Virus record (IMG/VR): IMGVR_UViG_3300030106_000608 | Coordinates: 1 to 26,482 of that record | Source: a virus | Length of the DNA stretch: 26,482 nucleotides | Reading direction: 5' to 3' (one strand) | In this document: positions 15,971-23,637 of the stretch, one piece after another | Layout: every line of letters starts with the position of its first letter | Numbering within the stretch: position 1 is the stretch's first letter | Made by a program: the position numbers and the translations under genes | Notes under the pieces: model-generated | The model's input: the letters and a program-made list of their open reading frames with translations, nothing else | What the model was told of the DNA's origin: nothing | Databases searched by the model: none

Positions 15971-17533
15971 TTATTCCTCAGTTGGTTCGGGAGACTCTTG
16001 CTGGGCAAGTGCCTGTTGACTCATTGCATTAATAGCTGGCCCTCCTAATTGAGACGCTAAAGCTTGCATCTGAGCTTGCTGACTTGCTTGCGCTACTTCC
16101 TCCTCTGTTTTAATTAGTCCCTCAGTTTCTATACCAAGAGAAGTCGCTCGTCTAGTAAAATAATCACTAACATTAAGATACTGTTGTACTGCTTCTGGGC
16201 CTACAATCTGATTAGCTCCTGCTATAAACATATCTAATTTATTAAGATCGTTACCCCTACCAAGTGCTTCTACACCTGTGGTAATAGTAGGTTTAACGAT
16301 GTCCTTTGGAAGCTTAGGCATCTTGTTTTTCTTCCGCATACGTGACATTAGACGTTCAACTAGCGGCATTTGAAACTCTTGACTAAGGATACTGTACAGT
16401 CCACCAAGAGCAGTCTCTAGTTCCTGACTAAGCATACGTATTTCTTCGGCAGTTACTCGTTCGGCCTGTCTAACTACACTACTGTTAAGTAGGAATGCGT
16501 TGCTTAGTCGCTCCTGTATAGCCCTCATTGTTTCTTGAGCTACACGGAAGTCATTAAACTTTTGCAACTGTAGTACACTAATGTCTCCAGCATTTCCTTG
16601 AACGATTGCTCCGTTAGCACTATCCGATAATGTACGTGCTTTAGTAGTTCCGTTAGGATTAACTAGGAATAGAACTTTAGCAGCAGCAGCAGAGCCTTCT
16701 ACGATAGCTTGTGTAAGACTTTCAAGAGATTTAAGATCACCTAAGTATTCTTCTACAAACCCTCTTCCGTAGTTTTCTCCGTCTATTCTTGTATAACGTA
16801 AAGGAATAAATGGTGATTTATCTACGTTGTATGATCCAAAAGATTCATCAATAGGAATACCCTTGACATCCTGATAAACCATAAACTTATCACCTTTACG
16901 AACTACAGCAGTATAAAGATCGCAGGTATCATTCTTACTGTCTTTATATACTGCATCCTTAACGCTATCAGGTAATAGAAATGGAGCAATAGTTTCCTTA
17001 GTGGCTATGTGAGTTACGTTTCCCATTGGATCACGTTTAACAACATAACGATCAGGACGGAACACTCTCATTCCACCTTCATCGGGTAGATATACAAGAG
17101 CATTACCTGTAACGATTAGATTCTTTAGTGCTTCAAAAGCACCAACCCTAAAGGCTTCTGACTCAACCTCTTGCATGACAGACCTTTCGATTTCTGCCAA
17201 TGCTTTTTCAAGTTGAGTTTTAATCTCTTGGGTTTCTGTTTCTCCTAGTTCTGCTCTTGCTTTTTCAAGTTCATAACTGTCAATGGATAATCTAAAGAAG
17301 GGAGCATTCGGGGGAAGAAGAGCTAACAAAAGCTTACTAGCTAGGTTATTAACTCCTCTCGCCCCTACCCCTTGAAATGGAGTTTTATACTCCGTTGAAC
17401 TAGAGCTACCGTCAGGTGGCAATACGTATGGAATAGTTAACTCAGAGGCTTCTCTACCTCTCCTCAAGAAAGGGTCACGACTTGCCTCCAGTTGTGTGTA
17501 AAGGTGTTGTGCTGTCTCGCTTGAGGATTCCAT
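15971..17533 (-). CDS. Portal (head-tail connector) protein (T7 gp8-like)
   Basis: A 520-residue protein (T7 gp8 has 536) that forms the dodecameric ring at the capsid vertex through which DNA enters and leaves. Family features include LEASRDPFLRRGREASELTI (16-35) at the N-terminus, TPFQGVGARGVNNLASKLLL (51-70), ALLPPNAPFFRL, NLIVTGNALVYLP in the wing, GENYGRGFVEEYLGDLKSLE in the stem region, and ERVTAEEIRMLSQELETALG near 362-381, typical of podoviral portals. The C-terminus is Gln/Ala-rich (barrel-like helix). The ATG follows an AT-rich stretch without a Shine-Dalgarno match. It opens the head-assembly part of the late operon, seven bases after the preceding small gene. Confidence 0.96.
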   Translation of the reverse strand: MESSSETAQHLYTQLEASRDPFLRRGREASELTIPYVLPPDGSSSSTEYKTPFQGVGARGVNNLASKLLLALLPPNAPFFRLSIDSYELEKARAELGETETQEIKTQLEKALAEIERSVMQEVESEAFRVGAFEALKNLIVTGNALVYLPDEGGMRVFRPDRYVVKRDPMGNVTHIATKETIAPFLLPDSVKDAVYKDSKNDTCDLYTAVVRKGDKFMVYQDVKGIPIDESFGSYNVDKSPFIPLRYTRIDGENYGRGFVEEYLGDLKSLESLTQAIVEGSAAAAKVLFLVNPNGTTKARTLSDSANGAIVQGNAGDISVLQLQKFNDFRVAQETMRAIQERLSNAFLLNSSVVRQAERVTAEEIRMLSQELETALGGLYSILSQEFQMPLVERLMSRMRKKNKMPKLPKDIVKPTITTGVEALGRGNDLNKLDMFIAGANQIVGPEAVQQYLNVSDYFTRRATSLGIETEGLIKTEEEVAQASQQAQMQALASQLGGPAINAMSQQALAQQESPEPTEE

Positions 17534-17540
17534 AATAATA

Positions 17541-17954
17541 TTAAGCTACGGTTACTGTTAGATTGCCACTAGAGATTTGGAATGAGTCACCATCGTTAAC
17601 GGTAGCGTCTGATATAGTTGCGTAAAACAATAAGTTACCGCTACTGACGTGGTCAAATATGCCTATACTGTTTACTGTCCCCCAAGCTCCGCCATCTGCA
17701 GTAAAACCTGTTATGTCGGCATTGCTAGCAAGACTGCCACCTGTTCCGCTTGCGTTATTAAACTTATCGGTAATTTCAATACGGGTGTAACCGTTGCCGC
17801 TTACTTCTGTTCCACCACCTGCGTCACTCGGTGCAGACGTAAACAGTCCTAGATAGATGTTGCTTGGTGCAGAAATAGAACCTCCTGCGCCTGTGCCTTG
17901 GTTAAGATAAAAGTCAAGAATCTGGTTCTCAACGTAGTCTGATGCTGCTGACAT
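17541..17954 (-). CDS. Small phage structural protein, beta-rich (tail or decoration protein family)
   Basis: A 137-residue protein with an N-terminal helix (DYVENQILDFYLNQ, about 6-19) followed by Gly/Ser/Thr-rich beta sequence. The segment APSNIYLGLFTSAPSDAGGG, the GYTRIEI motif, WGTVNSIGIFDHVSSGNLLF and FQISSGNLTVTVA at the end form a pattern that recurs in many tailed phages, where it is usually annotated as a tail fibre or structural protein without proof. I infer a virion component. A clear CAGGAG lies about nine bases before the ATG. The gene sits between a small unknown gene and the portal gene, a spot where T7 has no counterpart. Confidence 0.7.
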   Translation of the reverse strand: MSAASDYVENQILDFYLNQGTGAGGSISAPSNIYLGLFTSAPSDAGGGTEVSGNGYTRIEITDKFNNASGTGGSLASNADITGFTADGGAWGTVNSIGIFDHVSSGNLLFYATISDATVNDGDSFQISSGNLTVTVA

Positions 17955-17986
17955 AATTAGTGTCTCCTGTTATATAGTTGTGTTTG

Positions 17987-18223
17987 TTAAAGTCCTTCGG
18001 GATCGGTGTACCACTCACCTTCGGGATTGTTCAAAATTGTTAACATCTCAGCTTTATTGTAGGCAGTTTTACCTTCCAACCATGCTGGTGTTGTGCCTTC
18101 ATACTTAACGAATGTCTTGGTGTTGTCGTTGTTCCAGCGGAGTGTTTCAAAGCTAGTTTCAAGTACTTCGCTAAAGTCTATAGCGTTTGCTTCGGTGGCG
18201 TTTAGAATTACATATTGTCTCAT
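17987..18223 (-). CDS. Small conserved phage protein of unknown function (78 residues)
   Basis: A soluble acidic protein with no signal peptide or membrane segment. The N-terminus MRQYVILNATEANAIDFSEV suggests a beta strand then a helix; the centre has ETLRWNNDNTKTFVKYEG, and the end KAEMLTILNNPEGEWYTDPE. The pattern F-x-V-x-x-T-S-x-x-T-L-R followed by TKTFVKYEG and a Trp near the end is one I remember from small proteins next to tail fibre or LamG genes in marine phages, possibly as assembly helpers. No biochemical role can be read from the sequence. Its ATG overlaps the stop of the LamG gene (ATGA), which points to coupled translation and a joint role with it. Confidence 0.65.
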   Translation of the reverse strand: MRQYVILNATEANAIDFSEVLETSFETLRWNNDNTKTFVKYEGTTPAWLEGKTAYNKAEMLTILNNPEGEWYTDPEGL

Positions 18224-20223
18224 GATGGTACGTCTGTGTTAAAGGTTGGCCCATTGGTAAGCGTTGCTGTGTTACTATTGCTTGAACTGTCGGCAACGGT
18301 CGTACCTGTATTCTCTTCCATACGCCAGTAAGCAACCAAGTCGGAGTCAGAGCTTTGGTCAGCAGGTGCGCCACTATTATAAATTGCTGTTATATCGCTG
18401 GCTGAAAGTGCGCTGTTATAAAGAGCAAACTCATCTAGTTTTCCGTTGGTTGGATTTTGATGAAGGTTACCTCCATTTTTTAGCCCGCCAATGTGCATAG
18501 GTTCGTATGAAGCTGAGTCAGTTGTCCAAGTAAACGAGATAGTACCAACGCTTGAGCCATTAAGGTAGTAGGTAAATGTGCCAGAACTTCCTCCGCTAAA
18601 CGTGTAGGCAACATGATACCATGTTCCAGTAGACATTCCGTGAGACAATGTAGATGTATTAAAGGATGTGCCTATTGCAGCACGTACCTTACTACCCGTT
18701 ATTCCAAAGTAGAACCTACCAGTAGAGTTTCCATACCGTCCGAAAAAGTCTTGAGTTGTTGAATTATCATCCAGTTTAACCCAGAGGCTTGCAGTAAATC
18801 CATTCTTTAGATTGTAGGTGTTGGTTACTAAGCTGGTTGATAGGTGATCATTAGTTCCGTCAAATTCTAAACTGTATGAATTAAAGGCTGCAACAACAGT
18901 ACCACTAGCAGTCGCTGATAGGTTGACTTGGCAAGATGCTGTACCTGAGTGTAGTTCTAGTAAGTCTCCGCTAGCACTTGCTGTAACGCCTACTGAAACT
19001 GTTGCTGTACCTGAGTGGGTAATTGGTACTACAGAATGTTCACCCATCTTCCACCAACCTTCTAGATCGCTACTACCTGTTAAGCTTGAGCCACTACCGC
19101 TGTTGTAAAGGTTGGATACTTCGGTAGATGATAAAGCTTTTGACCAAATACTTACGTCATCAACTTTAAAAGCATGGTAAGTTTGTGAACCGCTTGAAGA
19201 TGAGCCTCTACCTATTGCTATTTTTTCTGTAGTTGTAAAATCCTCAAAATCAACAGTACTGCTATCGTTTGATGCTACCTCACTTCCGTTTTTATAAATT
19301 TTAAGTGTATGATCTGTAGAGCTAGTTCTAATACCTACTAAAACTAAATGAAGCCACCCCGAATCACCGTTAGGTAATGGCCCTGTAGTCTGGTTTACCG
19401 AAATGTAACTTCCTCCAGCCCTGTAATAGGCTTTGAAATAACTATTTTGTGTAAAGAACTGAATATATTCGGGGTTTGATGAATCTCCGTGAGGAAAGTT
19501 CATTAATAATTTATTAAAAGATGCGTGTCCGACTTCTAATCTAACCCACAAACTAAACGAAAATGAAGACCTAAGAACTGACTGATAGGTACTGCTAAAT
19601 TGTGCATAGTCATTAGTTCCATCAAAGTCTGTAGCTCTTGATCCTACTGCTGAGTCTGAAGTAAACAAAGCCCCGTTAACCAAAGTCATGTTGTTACCAT
19701 TACTCGTCTCATCAGGTACAGTTGTATTAGCATTAATACCTGACGCACTTGCGCTAAGGTTAACTTGAACGGAAGCTACACCCGCATGAGTCTGTGAAGC
19801 AGTACCACTAGCAGTCGCTGATATAGTTACACCGATGTTAGCAGTACCTGTATGAGTTTCCCCTGTCTCTCCAGCAGCAGTTGTAGTAATGACTATAGAT
19901 GCTGTTGCTGTACCGCTATGGGTAGAAGTTACTGAAGCAGACGCTGTTGAACTGATTACAACCCCAACGGTAGCAGTACCAAAGTGTTGCTGGTCTGTTT
20001 GCTGTCCGCTTGCTGTAACTCCAATGGTTACTCCTGTTGTTGCTGATCTGTTAAATGTACCAGTACCTACAGCAGTTGTTCCAATAATAACACGAATAGA
20101 AGCTACGTTATCACCATCGATAGGCATTGTCTGCGTCAGTTTCGACGAACGCTTAAAACCGTTAGGTAATCTATTAAAGCCTGACGCTCCAACAGATACC
20201 TTAGACAATGACTTTAATGGCAT
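18220..20223 (-). CDS. Virion surface protein with two LamG-like domains and 22-residue repeats
   Basis: A 667-residue protein rich in Ser, Thr, Gly and Ala. Layout: N-terminal about 37 residues with a basic patch (GFKRSSKLTQ); about six degenerate 22-residue repeats (38-165) of the type GTATVGVVISSTASASVTST; a first LamG/concanavalin-like domain (about 170-395; FDGTNDYAQF, FSFSLWVRLE, DDVSIWSKALSSTEVSNLYN); two more repeats (405-446); and a second LamG-like domain (about 447-640; EFDGTNDHLST, FTASLWVKLD, LDEFALYNSALSASDITAIY). Such jelly-roll domains often bind glycans, so adhesion to the host surface is a fair inference. No catalytic residues are visible. The repeats may be beta-strand spacers. 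It has no T7 counterpart, no Shine-Dalgarno match, and overlaps the next small gene by four bases. Confidence 0.85.
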   Translation of the reverse strand: MPLKSLSKVSVGASGFNRLPNGFKRSSKLTQTMPIDGDNVASIRVIIGTTAVGTGTFNRSATTGVTIGVTASGQQTDQQHFGTATVGVVISSTASASVTSTHSGTATASIVITTTAAGETGETHTGTANIGVTISATASGTASQTHAGVASVQVNLSASASGINANTTVPDETSNGNNMTLVNGALFTSDSAVGSRATDFDGTNDYAQFSSTYQSVLRSSFSFSLWVRLEVGHASFNKLLMNFPHGDSSNPEYIQFFTQNSYFKAYYRAGGSYISVNQTTGPLPNGDSGWLHLVLVGIRTSSTDHTLKIYKNGSEVASNDSSTVDFEDFTTTEKIAIGRGSSSSGSQTYHAFKVDDVSIWSKALSSTEVSNLYNSGSGSSLTGSSDLEGWWKMGEHSVVPITHSGTATVSVGVTASASGDLLELHSGTASCQVNLSATASGTVVAAFNSYSLEFDGTNDHLSTSLVTNTYNLKNGFTASLWVKLDDNSTTQDFFGRYGNSTGRFYFGITGSKVRAAIGTSFNTSTLSHGMSTGTWYHVAYTFSGGSSGTFTYYLNGSSVGTISFTWTTDSASYEPMHIGGLKNGGNLHQNPTNGKLDEFALYNSALSASDITAIYNSGAPADQSSDSDLVAYWRMEENTGTTVADSSSNSNTATLTNGPTFNTDVPS
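18886..19011 (-). repeat. Second cluster of the 22-residue repeat, between the two LamG domains
   Basis: Residues 405-446 of the LamG protein contain two further units, GTATVSVGVTASASGDLLEL (with HS) and GTASCQVNLSATASGT, in the same register as the N-terminal units. They join the two LamG domains, so the gene alternates repeat cluster and LamG module. Confidence 0.7.
18897..18920. repeat. 24-bp exact direct repeat, copy 1
   Basis: The 24 bases from 18897 to 18920 (beginning CAGTACCACTAGC, ending GCTGATA) recur exactly and in the same orientation at 19800-19823. Both copies encode the SATASGT part of the 22-residue repeat, one on each side of the first LamG domain. Confidence 0.85.
19729..20112 (-). 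repeat. First cluster of degenerate 22-residue (66-bp) tandem repeats
   Basis: Residues 38-165 of the LamG protein form about six units of 22 residues. The clearest start at residues 82, 104, 126 and 148 (GTATVGV, GTATASI, GTANIGV, GVASVQV), each followed by an alternating Val/Ile strand, TASG-like turn and a His near the end. Units at 38 and 60 are degenerate. The period is regular at protein level while the DNA has drifted. Confidence 0.75.
19800..19823. repeat. 24-bp exact direct repeat, copy 2
   Basis: Exact match in the same orientation to 18897-18920, about 900 bases away. Recombination between the copies would remove the first LamG domain in frame, because both copies encode the same part of the repeat. 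Confidence 0.85.
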
Positions 20224-20225
20224 AC

Positions 20226-20555
20226 TTATAGGGATTGGGTTGTACCAGTTGCGTATACGTTTATTGTTCCGTCACTATAACTAGAGGTTACTGCACGTAG
20301 CTTTTCGTAGTGACCTTCGTCATCGCGCACCATGTAGTTACCAGCAGTTGTAATAACTTCTTGATGGATGCTGTACCAACTCGTACCAATATACGCTTCT
20401 ATATCTACGGTAACGCTTGCTGAACCAGTAGCTTCAATACTGTATGTCCAACCTTTGGCACGTTCTACTGGATGGGGGCTTCCTGTTGTGTTGGCATAAC
20501 AATTACTAAGGAGCGTTTCCTTTTGTAGTTTTATTAAGTTATTGTAGTTACTCAT
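20226..20555 (-). CDS. Small unknown protein, beta-rich (109 residues)
   Basis: I do not recognise this protein. It has a short N-terminal helix (NNLIKLQKETLLSN) and then mainly beta-type sequence with TYSIEATGSASVTVDIEAYI, TSWYSIHQEVITTAGNYMV, YEKLRAVTSSYSDGTINVYA and a polar end. The alternation of strands and small residues suggests a compact beta sandwich and a structural role, in line with its neighbours. There is no signal peptide or membrane segment. A strong AGGAG lies about eight bases before the ATG, and the ATG overlaps the preceding stop (ATGA). It ends two bases before the LamG gene, so the two products are probably made together. Confidence 0.7.
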   Translation of the reverse strand: MSNYNNLIKLQKETLLSNCYANTTGSPHPVERAKGWTYSIEATGSASVTVDIEAYIGTSWYSIHQEVITTAGNYMVRDDEGHYEKLRAVTSSYSDGTINVYATGTTQSL

Positions 20556-20755
20556 ACGTTTACTCCTGTTCCAGAAGAGCTTGTATTAGTTCCGCTAGAT
20601 ATTCTTAATGAACTAATACCACTACGTTTACGCTTTACACCTTTCCGCTTAAAAGCCTGATCTACTCCTTGAGTAAGTCTTGCCATAGGCGTTGGAGGAG
20701 GTGGAGCTGGTGGAGGAGGTGGAGGTGCTTGTATTTTAGGGCCGCCCATACACAT
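20552..20755 (-). CDS. Pro-rich small virion protein (T7 gp7.3/6.7-like)
   Basis: A 67-residue protein that begins MCMGGPKIQA, continues with a proline tract (about residues 11-23), a basic helix (QAFKRKGVKRKRSG) and a tail SSLRISSGTNTSS ending in GTGVNV. T7 gp7.3, a small virion protein encoded before the portal and needed for tail assembly, also ends with a basic stretch, Ser-Leu, and a Gly-rich tail finishing GINI. The shared end and position support equivalence, but the proteins are too short for certainty. Similar short proteins starting Met-Cys-x-Gly-Gly with a proline tract occur, as I recall, in marine podoviruses. AAAGGA precedes the ATG, and the stop overlaps the next gene. Confidence 0.65.
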   Translation of the reverse strand: MCMGGPKIQAPPPPPPAPPPPTPMARLTQGVDQAFKRKGVKRKRSGISSLRISSGTNTSSSGTGVNV

Positions 20756-20757
20756 GA

Positions 20758-20949
20758 TTAATCCTTTACGATTGTGGTTTTAATTTGATCCTCGTACTTC
20801 ATTTTTAAAAAGTCTACAAGGCTACGCTTACCTGCTTCATACCATATCCTACGTTCATTCCAACTAAGATCAGGATGTCGGTTGGGTACTATTGTTTCAA
20901 GCTGGTCTACTAGTTCTTTAGAAACATCAGGAAATTTATCAGAAGGCAT
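20758..20949 (-). CDS. Small protein of unknown function after the exonuclease (63 residues)
   Basis: A soluble, probably helical protein: FPDVSKELVDQLETIVPNRH, then PDLSWNERRIWYEAGKRSLV and DFLKMKYEDQIKT. The central Ser-x-x-Glu-Arg-x-Ile-Trp-x-x-x-Gly pattern followed by a helix is familiar from small genes that trail the exonuclease in marine T7-like phages, but no function is known to me. The ATG lies 11 bases inside the 3' end of the exonuclease gene. There is no good Shine-Dalgarno match, so translation may depend on the upstream gene. It ends two bases before the next gene. Confidence 0.65.
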   Translation of the reverse strand: MPSDKFPDVSKELVDQLETIVPNRHPDLSWNERRIWYEAGKRSLVDFLKMKYEDQIKTTIVKD

Positions 20950-21754
20950 CGTTAGTCTTGGTTAATGAATGGACAACAGGTAAGTACTTTTGTTTATCAT
21001 CCTCTGAAAAAGTATCGGGAAACCATAAAGTTTCAATACGTTTTTCTTTAGTGTTGTACTCATCCTTCCTTAGAAGTCTTGCCATCCAAGCATTCATAAG
21101 AGCATCCGCTTCTGTTAAATCCTTTGATTCATATAGTCGGACTACTGTATCCCAATTATAACCAAACCTATCAAGGTGTTTCTCTGCTGTCTTAGGGCCA
21201 AACTTAGGTATACCACTATATCCATCAACAGCATCGCCAGCTATAGTCTGTATGAGATGGAACCTTTCAGAGTCTAGTTCCTCATGGTTATATAGCTCAT
21301 CTTTTCTGTAGTTGTACCAATCACTAGGGACTCCATGAAAATCCTTATCGATGCTACTAATTACAGTCCTGTTATCCTTGTCCTGTATTTCTGTAGCAAG
21401 AATAGATAACACATCATCAGCTTCCAGTAGTTCCCAGCACTCACTCTTCCATGTTTTACTCATCCAATCTTTTAAAGGATTAAGAAGTAAAGGTCTGAAC
21501 TGTCCCTTCCTGTTAGCTTTGTAGTCAGGATTAATTACCTTTCTGAAGTTGGTTGGATGGGTAAAGGCTACGATAGTTTCATCAGGTTTAATCACTTCCT
21601 GTATCTTGGATATACGATTACTGATGTGTGTCTTACCTTTAGCTGAGTCCCCATGAGTAGTCCATAGTTCTTCATCCCATTGTATTATTTCTTGTCCTGC
21701 AAATGATCCATCAAATGCTAGAACATCTCCGTCAATTAGTAGTGTAGTATTCAT
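20939..21754 (-). CDS. 5'-3' exonuclease, FEN/RNase H-like (T7 gp6-like)
   Basis: A 271-residue nuclease that in T7 removes RNA primers and degrades host DNA to feed phage synthesis. The FEN-family metal ligands are in place: DGD at 8-10, the clamp motif YKANR (78-82), EADD (111-114), SIDKDF (134-139, Asp136 and Asp138), and AGDAVDGYSG (172-181, Asp174 and Asp177) leading into a helix-three-turn-helix GIPKFGPKTAEKHL that binds DNA. Length is close to T7 gp6 (300). The ATG overlaps the polymerase stop as TAATG, so the two are likely coupled. Nothing indicates loss of activity. Confidence 0.95.
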   Translation of the reverse strand: MNTTLLIDGDVLAFDGSFAGQEIIQWDEELWTTHGDSAKGKTHISNRISKIQEVIKPDETIVAFTHPTNFRKVINPDYKANRKGQFRPLLLNPLKDWMSKTWKSECWELLEADDVLSILATEIQDKDNRTVISSIDKDFHGVPSDWYNYRKDELYNHEELDSERFHLIQTIAGDAVDGYSGIPKFGPKTAEKHLDRFGYNWDTVVRLYESKDLTEADALMNAWMARLLRKDEYNTKEKRIETLWFPDTFSEDDKQKYLPVVHSLTKTNDAF

Positions 21755-23634
21755 TAGTGTGTTTCTTTCCAGTTGTTACCTATCATGCATTCTCCATCTA
21801 GTCGGCACTTCATGCCTAGTCTTTTACCTGCTTGTGTTATCGCATTAACTGCGTGCTGTGAGTATATCTCCGCTAGTTCTGGTTTGACCTCTGCTTGGAA
21901 CTCATCGTGGATGTTACCGACAAATGCATACTGCTTACCGTGAGTCCATCCAATGCTATGTAGTTTCATGTACAACTCTATCAAGGACTGCTTCATAACA
22001 ACAGCACCACATGATTGGAGAAGTGTGTTCAGAGCAGCATACTCACTACGAATTGGTAAACGTCTACCATCTATACCACGTAGTTCTCCACGTTTCCTGA
22101 CAGTAGCTTCTACATCTTTCTTGAGTCGCTTGAGGGATGGTAGACTATTAAGGAATCGTTCCTTGAGTCTACGGCCATCAGCAGCTTTACCTCCTACGAT
22201 GTCACCGATCTTACCATCACCCGCTCCGTAAAGGAATGCATAGATGAATGTCTTAGCTTGATCTCTATCGGTAAGACCAGCAGCTTTCATGTTAACTGTA
22301 TGGATGTCATCCTCTAGTATGTACTTACCATACTCACCTCCATCATAGAAGGCTAGGTAGTGAGCAAGACATCGTAGTTCTAGACCACTTGCATCTGTAC
22401 CAGCTAAGACGTAACCATCTCCAGCCTTGAACAATTCTCTACACTCTGCCCCATACTCAGCACGTACTGCTGGGACTTGGGCAAGGTTAGGATTACTATG
22501 GGTACAACGTCCAGTAACAGCACCATTGGTATTAACCTTACCGTGTATCCTACCATTGACTGCGTTGTTAACCCATCCCTGTTTACCTTCAGCAAGATGA
22601 CCTAATCGTTTGGTAACCAGTAGATACTCCAGTAGTTTACCAGCAGAAGGATGCTTGATAGACTTGAGTATAGGTTCATCAATACGTGGAGTCTCCCCAT
22701 CTGAATGCATCAACTTAGGTTTCCATCCTAGCTTCATCAAGCGATCTGCTATCTGTTGACGAGAGCTTGGATTGAATGGGATAACCTTTTTCTTGTTACC
22801 TACTTTCTTGGCATCCTTAACAAGTACTTGCTTGATGCCTCGTTCCTTGAGTACTTCCTTGAGCTGACCTTTGGTAGGTGCTTCGATAACTTCTCCTTCA
22901 TGTTCTAGTCTCCAGCATAAAGGACTCTTCATCTCTTCAATGGTTGGATCAAACATCTTCTGAAGTTCATCTTTGATCTCAGCCCTACGAACTGACAACT
23001 TAGCTATCAACTGTTCAGCTTTATCTGTATCAAATGCAAAACCTCGTTGCTCCTGTTGCCGAATGATATGTGCAAATGTATGCTCAATGATTCGTACTTG
23101 ATCGGGAGTCTTGCATTCGTTCTGAATAAAGTCCCATAGTCTATGGGTTACTAAGCAGTCTTGCTCGCAGTACTCACGCATCTCCTCGTTGTAAGTATCC
23201 CATGCATTATCCTCCTTTCCATATGCACCTTTGGGAATACCTAGTCGATGACCCCAAGCTTCCAAGGAATGACTACCCCTTAGATTCTTAGGTACACCAG
23301 CTCCTGTAAACTGTTCAGCGTAATCGTCTTGCATAGTATCGGGATGTTCAACCCTTGCCATAAGTAGTGTATCAAACACTCTACCTTTAGGAGCGAATCG
23401 GTATACCTTCTTGAGAACTGGGATATCAAACCCAATGATGTTATGACCAACGATTTCTTCAGCTTCCTCCAGCATGGTAACGCCTTGCCTTATGGAATCT
23501 CCGTGGAATGTAACGACCTTTGTTGAAGCTAGGTCAAATATACTCAGACAATGTACAGTTATATTACCTGACAGTCTGGTGAAGTCTTCGATCTCTGTAG
23601 TTTCTACGTCGAAGAATAGTATTCTCTTTTGCAT
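21754..23634 (-). CDS. DNA polymerase, family A with 3'-5' exonuclease (T7 gp5-like)
   Basis: The replicative polymerase, 626 residues (T7 gp5 has 704). Exonuclease motifs: DVE (Asp9, Glu11), HNIIGFD (64-70) and YCEQD (155-159). Polymerase motif A is TDASGLELR (Asp414), motif B RDQAKTFIYAFLYGAG (457-472) with Lys461, Tyr465 and Tyr469, motif C HDE (576-578). Tyr465 stands where T7 has Tyr526, the residue linked to low discrimination against dideoxynucleotides. The thumb insertion that binds host thioredoxin in T7 is replaced by about 55 residues (230-286) of different sequence, Lys-rich at its end (VKDAKKVGNKKK). It lies between a DUF1599 gene and the exonuclease gene, with no Shine-Dalgarno match. 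Confidence 0.97.
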   Translation of the reverse strand: MQKRILFFDVETTEIEDFTRLSGNITVHCLSIFDLASTKVVTFHGDSIRQGVTMLEEAEEIVGHNIIGFDIPVLKKVYRFAPKGRVFDTLLMARVEHPDTMQDDYAEQFTGAGVPKNLRGSHSLEAWGHRLGIPKGAYGKEDNAWDTYNEEMREYCEQDCLVTHRLWDFIQNECKTPDQVRIIEHTFAHIIRQQEQRGFAFDTDKAEQLIAKLSVRRAEIKDELQKMFDPTIEEMKSPLCWRLEHEGEVIEAPTKGQLKEVLKERGIKQVLVKDAKKVGNKKKVIPFNPSSRQQIADRLMKLGWKPKLMHSDGETPRIDEPILKSIKHPSAGKLLEYLLVTKRLGHLAEGKQGWVNNAVNGRIHGKVNTNGAVTGRCTHSNPNLAQVPAVRAEYGAECRELFKAGDGYVLAGTDASGLELRCLAHYLAFYDGGEYGKYILEDDIHTVNMKAAGLTDRDQAKTFIYAFLYGAGDGKIGDIVGGKAADGRRLKERFLNSLPSLKRLKKDVEATVRKRGELRGIDGRRLPIRSEYAALNTLLQSCGAVVMKQSLIELYMKLHSIGWTHGKQYAFVGNIHDEFQAEVKPELAEIYSQHAVNAITQAGKRLGMKCRLDGECMIGNNWKETH

Positions 23635-23637
23635 TTC

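Noticed and set aside
19729-20112. CRISPR-like or satellite array
   Set aside because: The 66-base units are protein-coding, degenerate in DNA, and without spacer structure.
19889-20284. 131-residue plus-strand ORF
   Set aside because: Antisense to the repeats of the LamG gene; its Val/Thr/Pro periodicity is the mirror of the 22-residue repeat.
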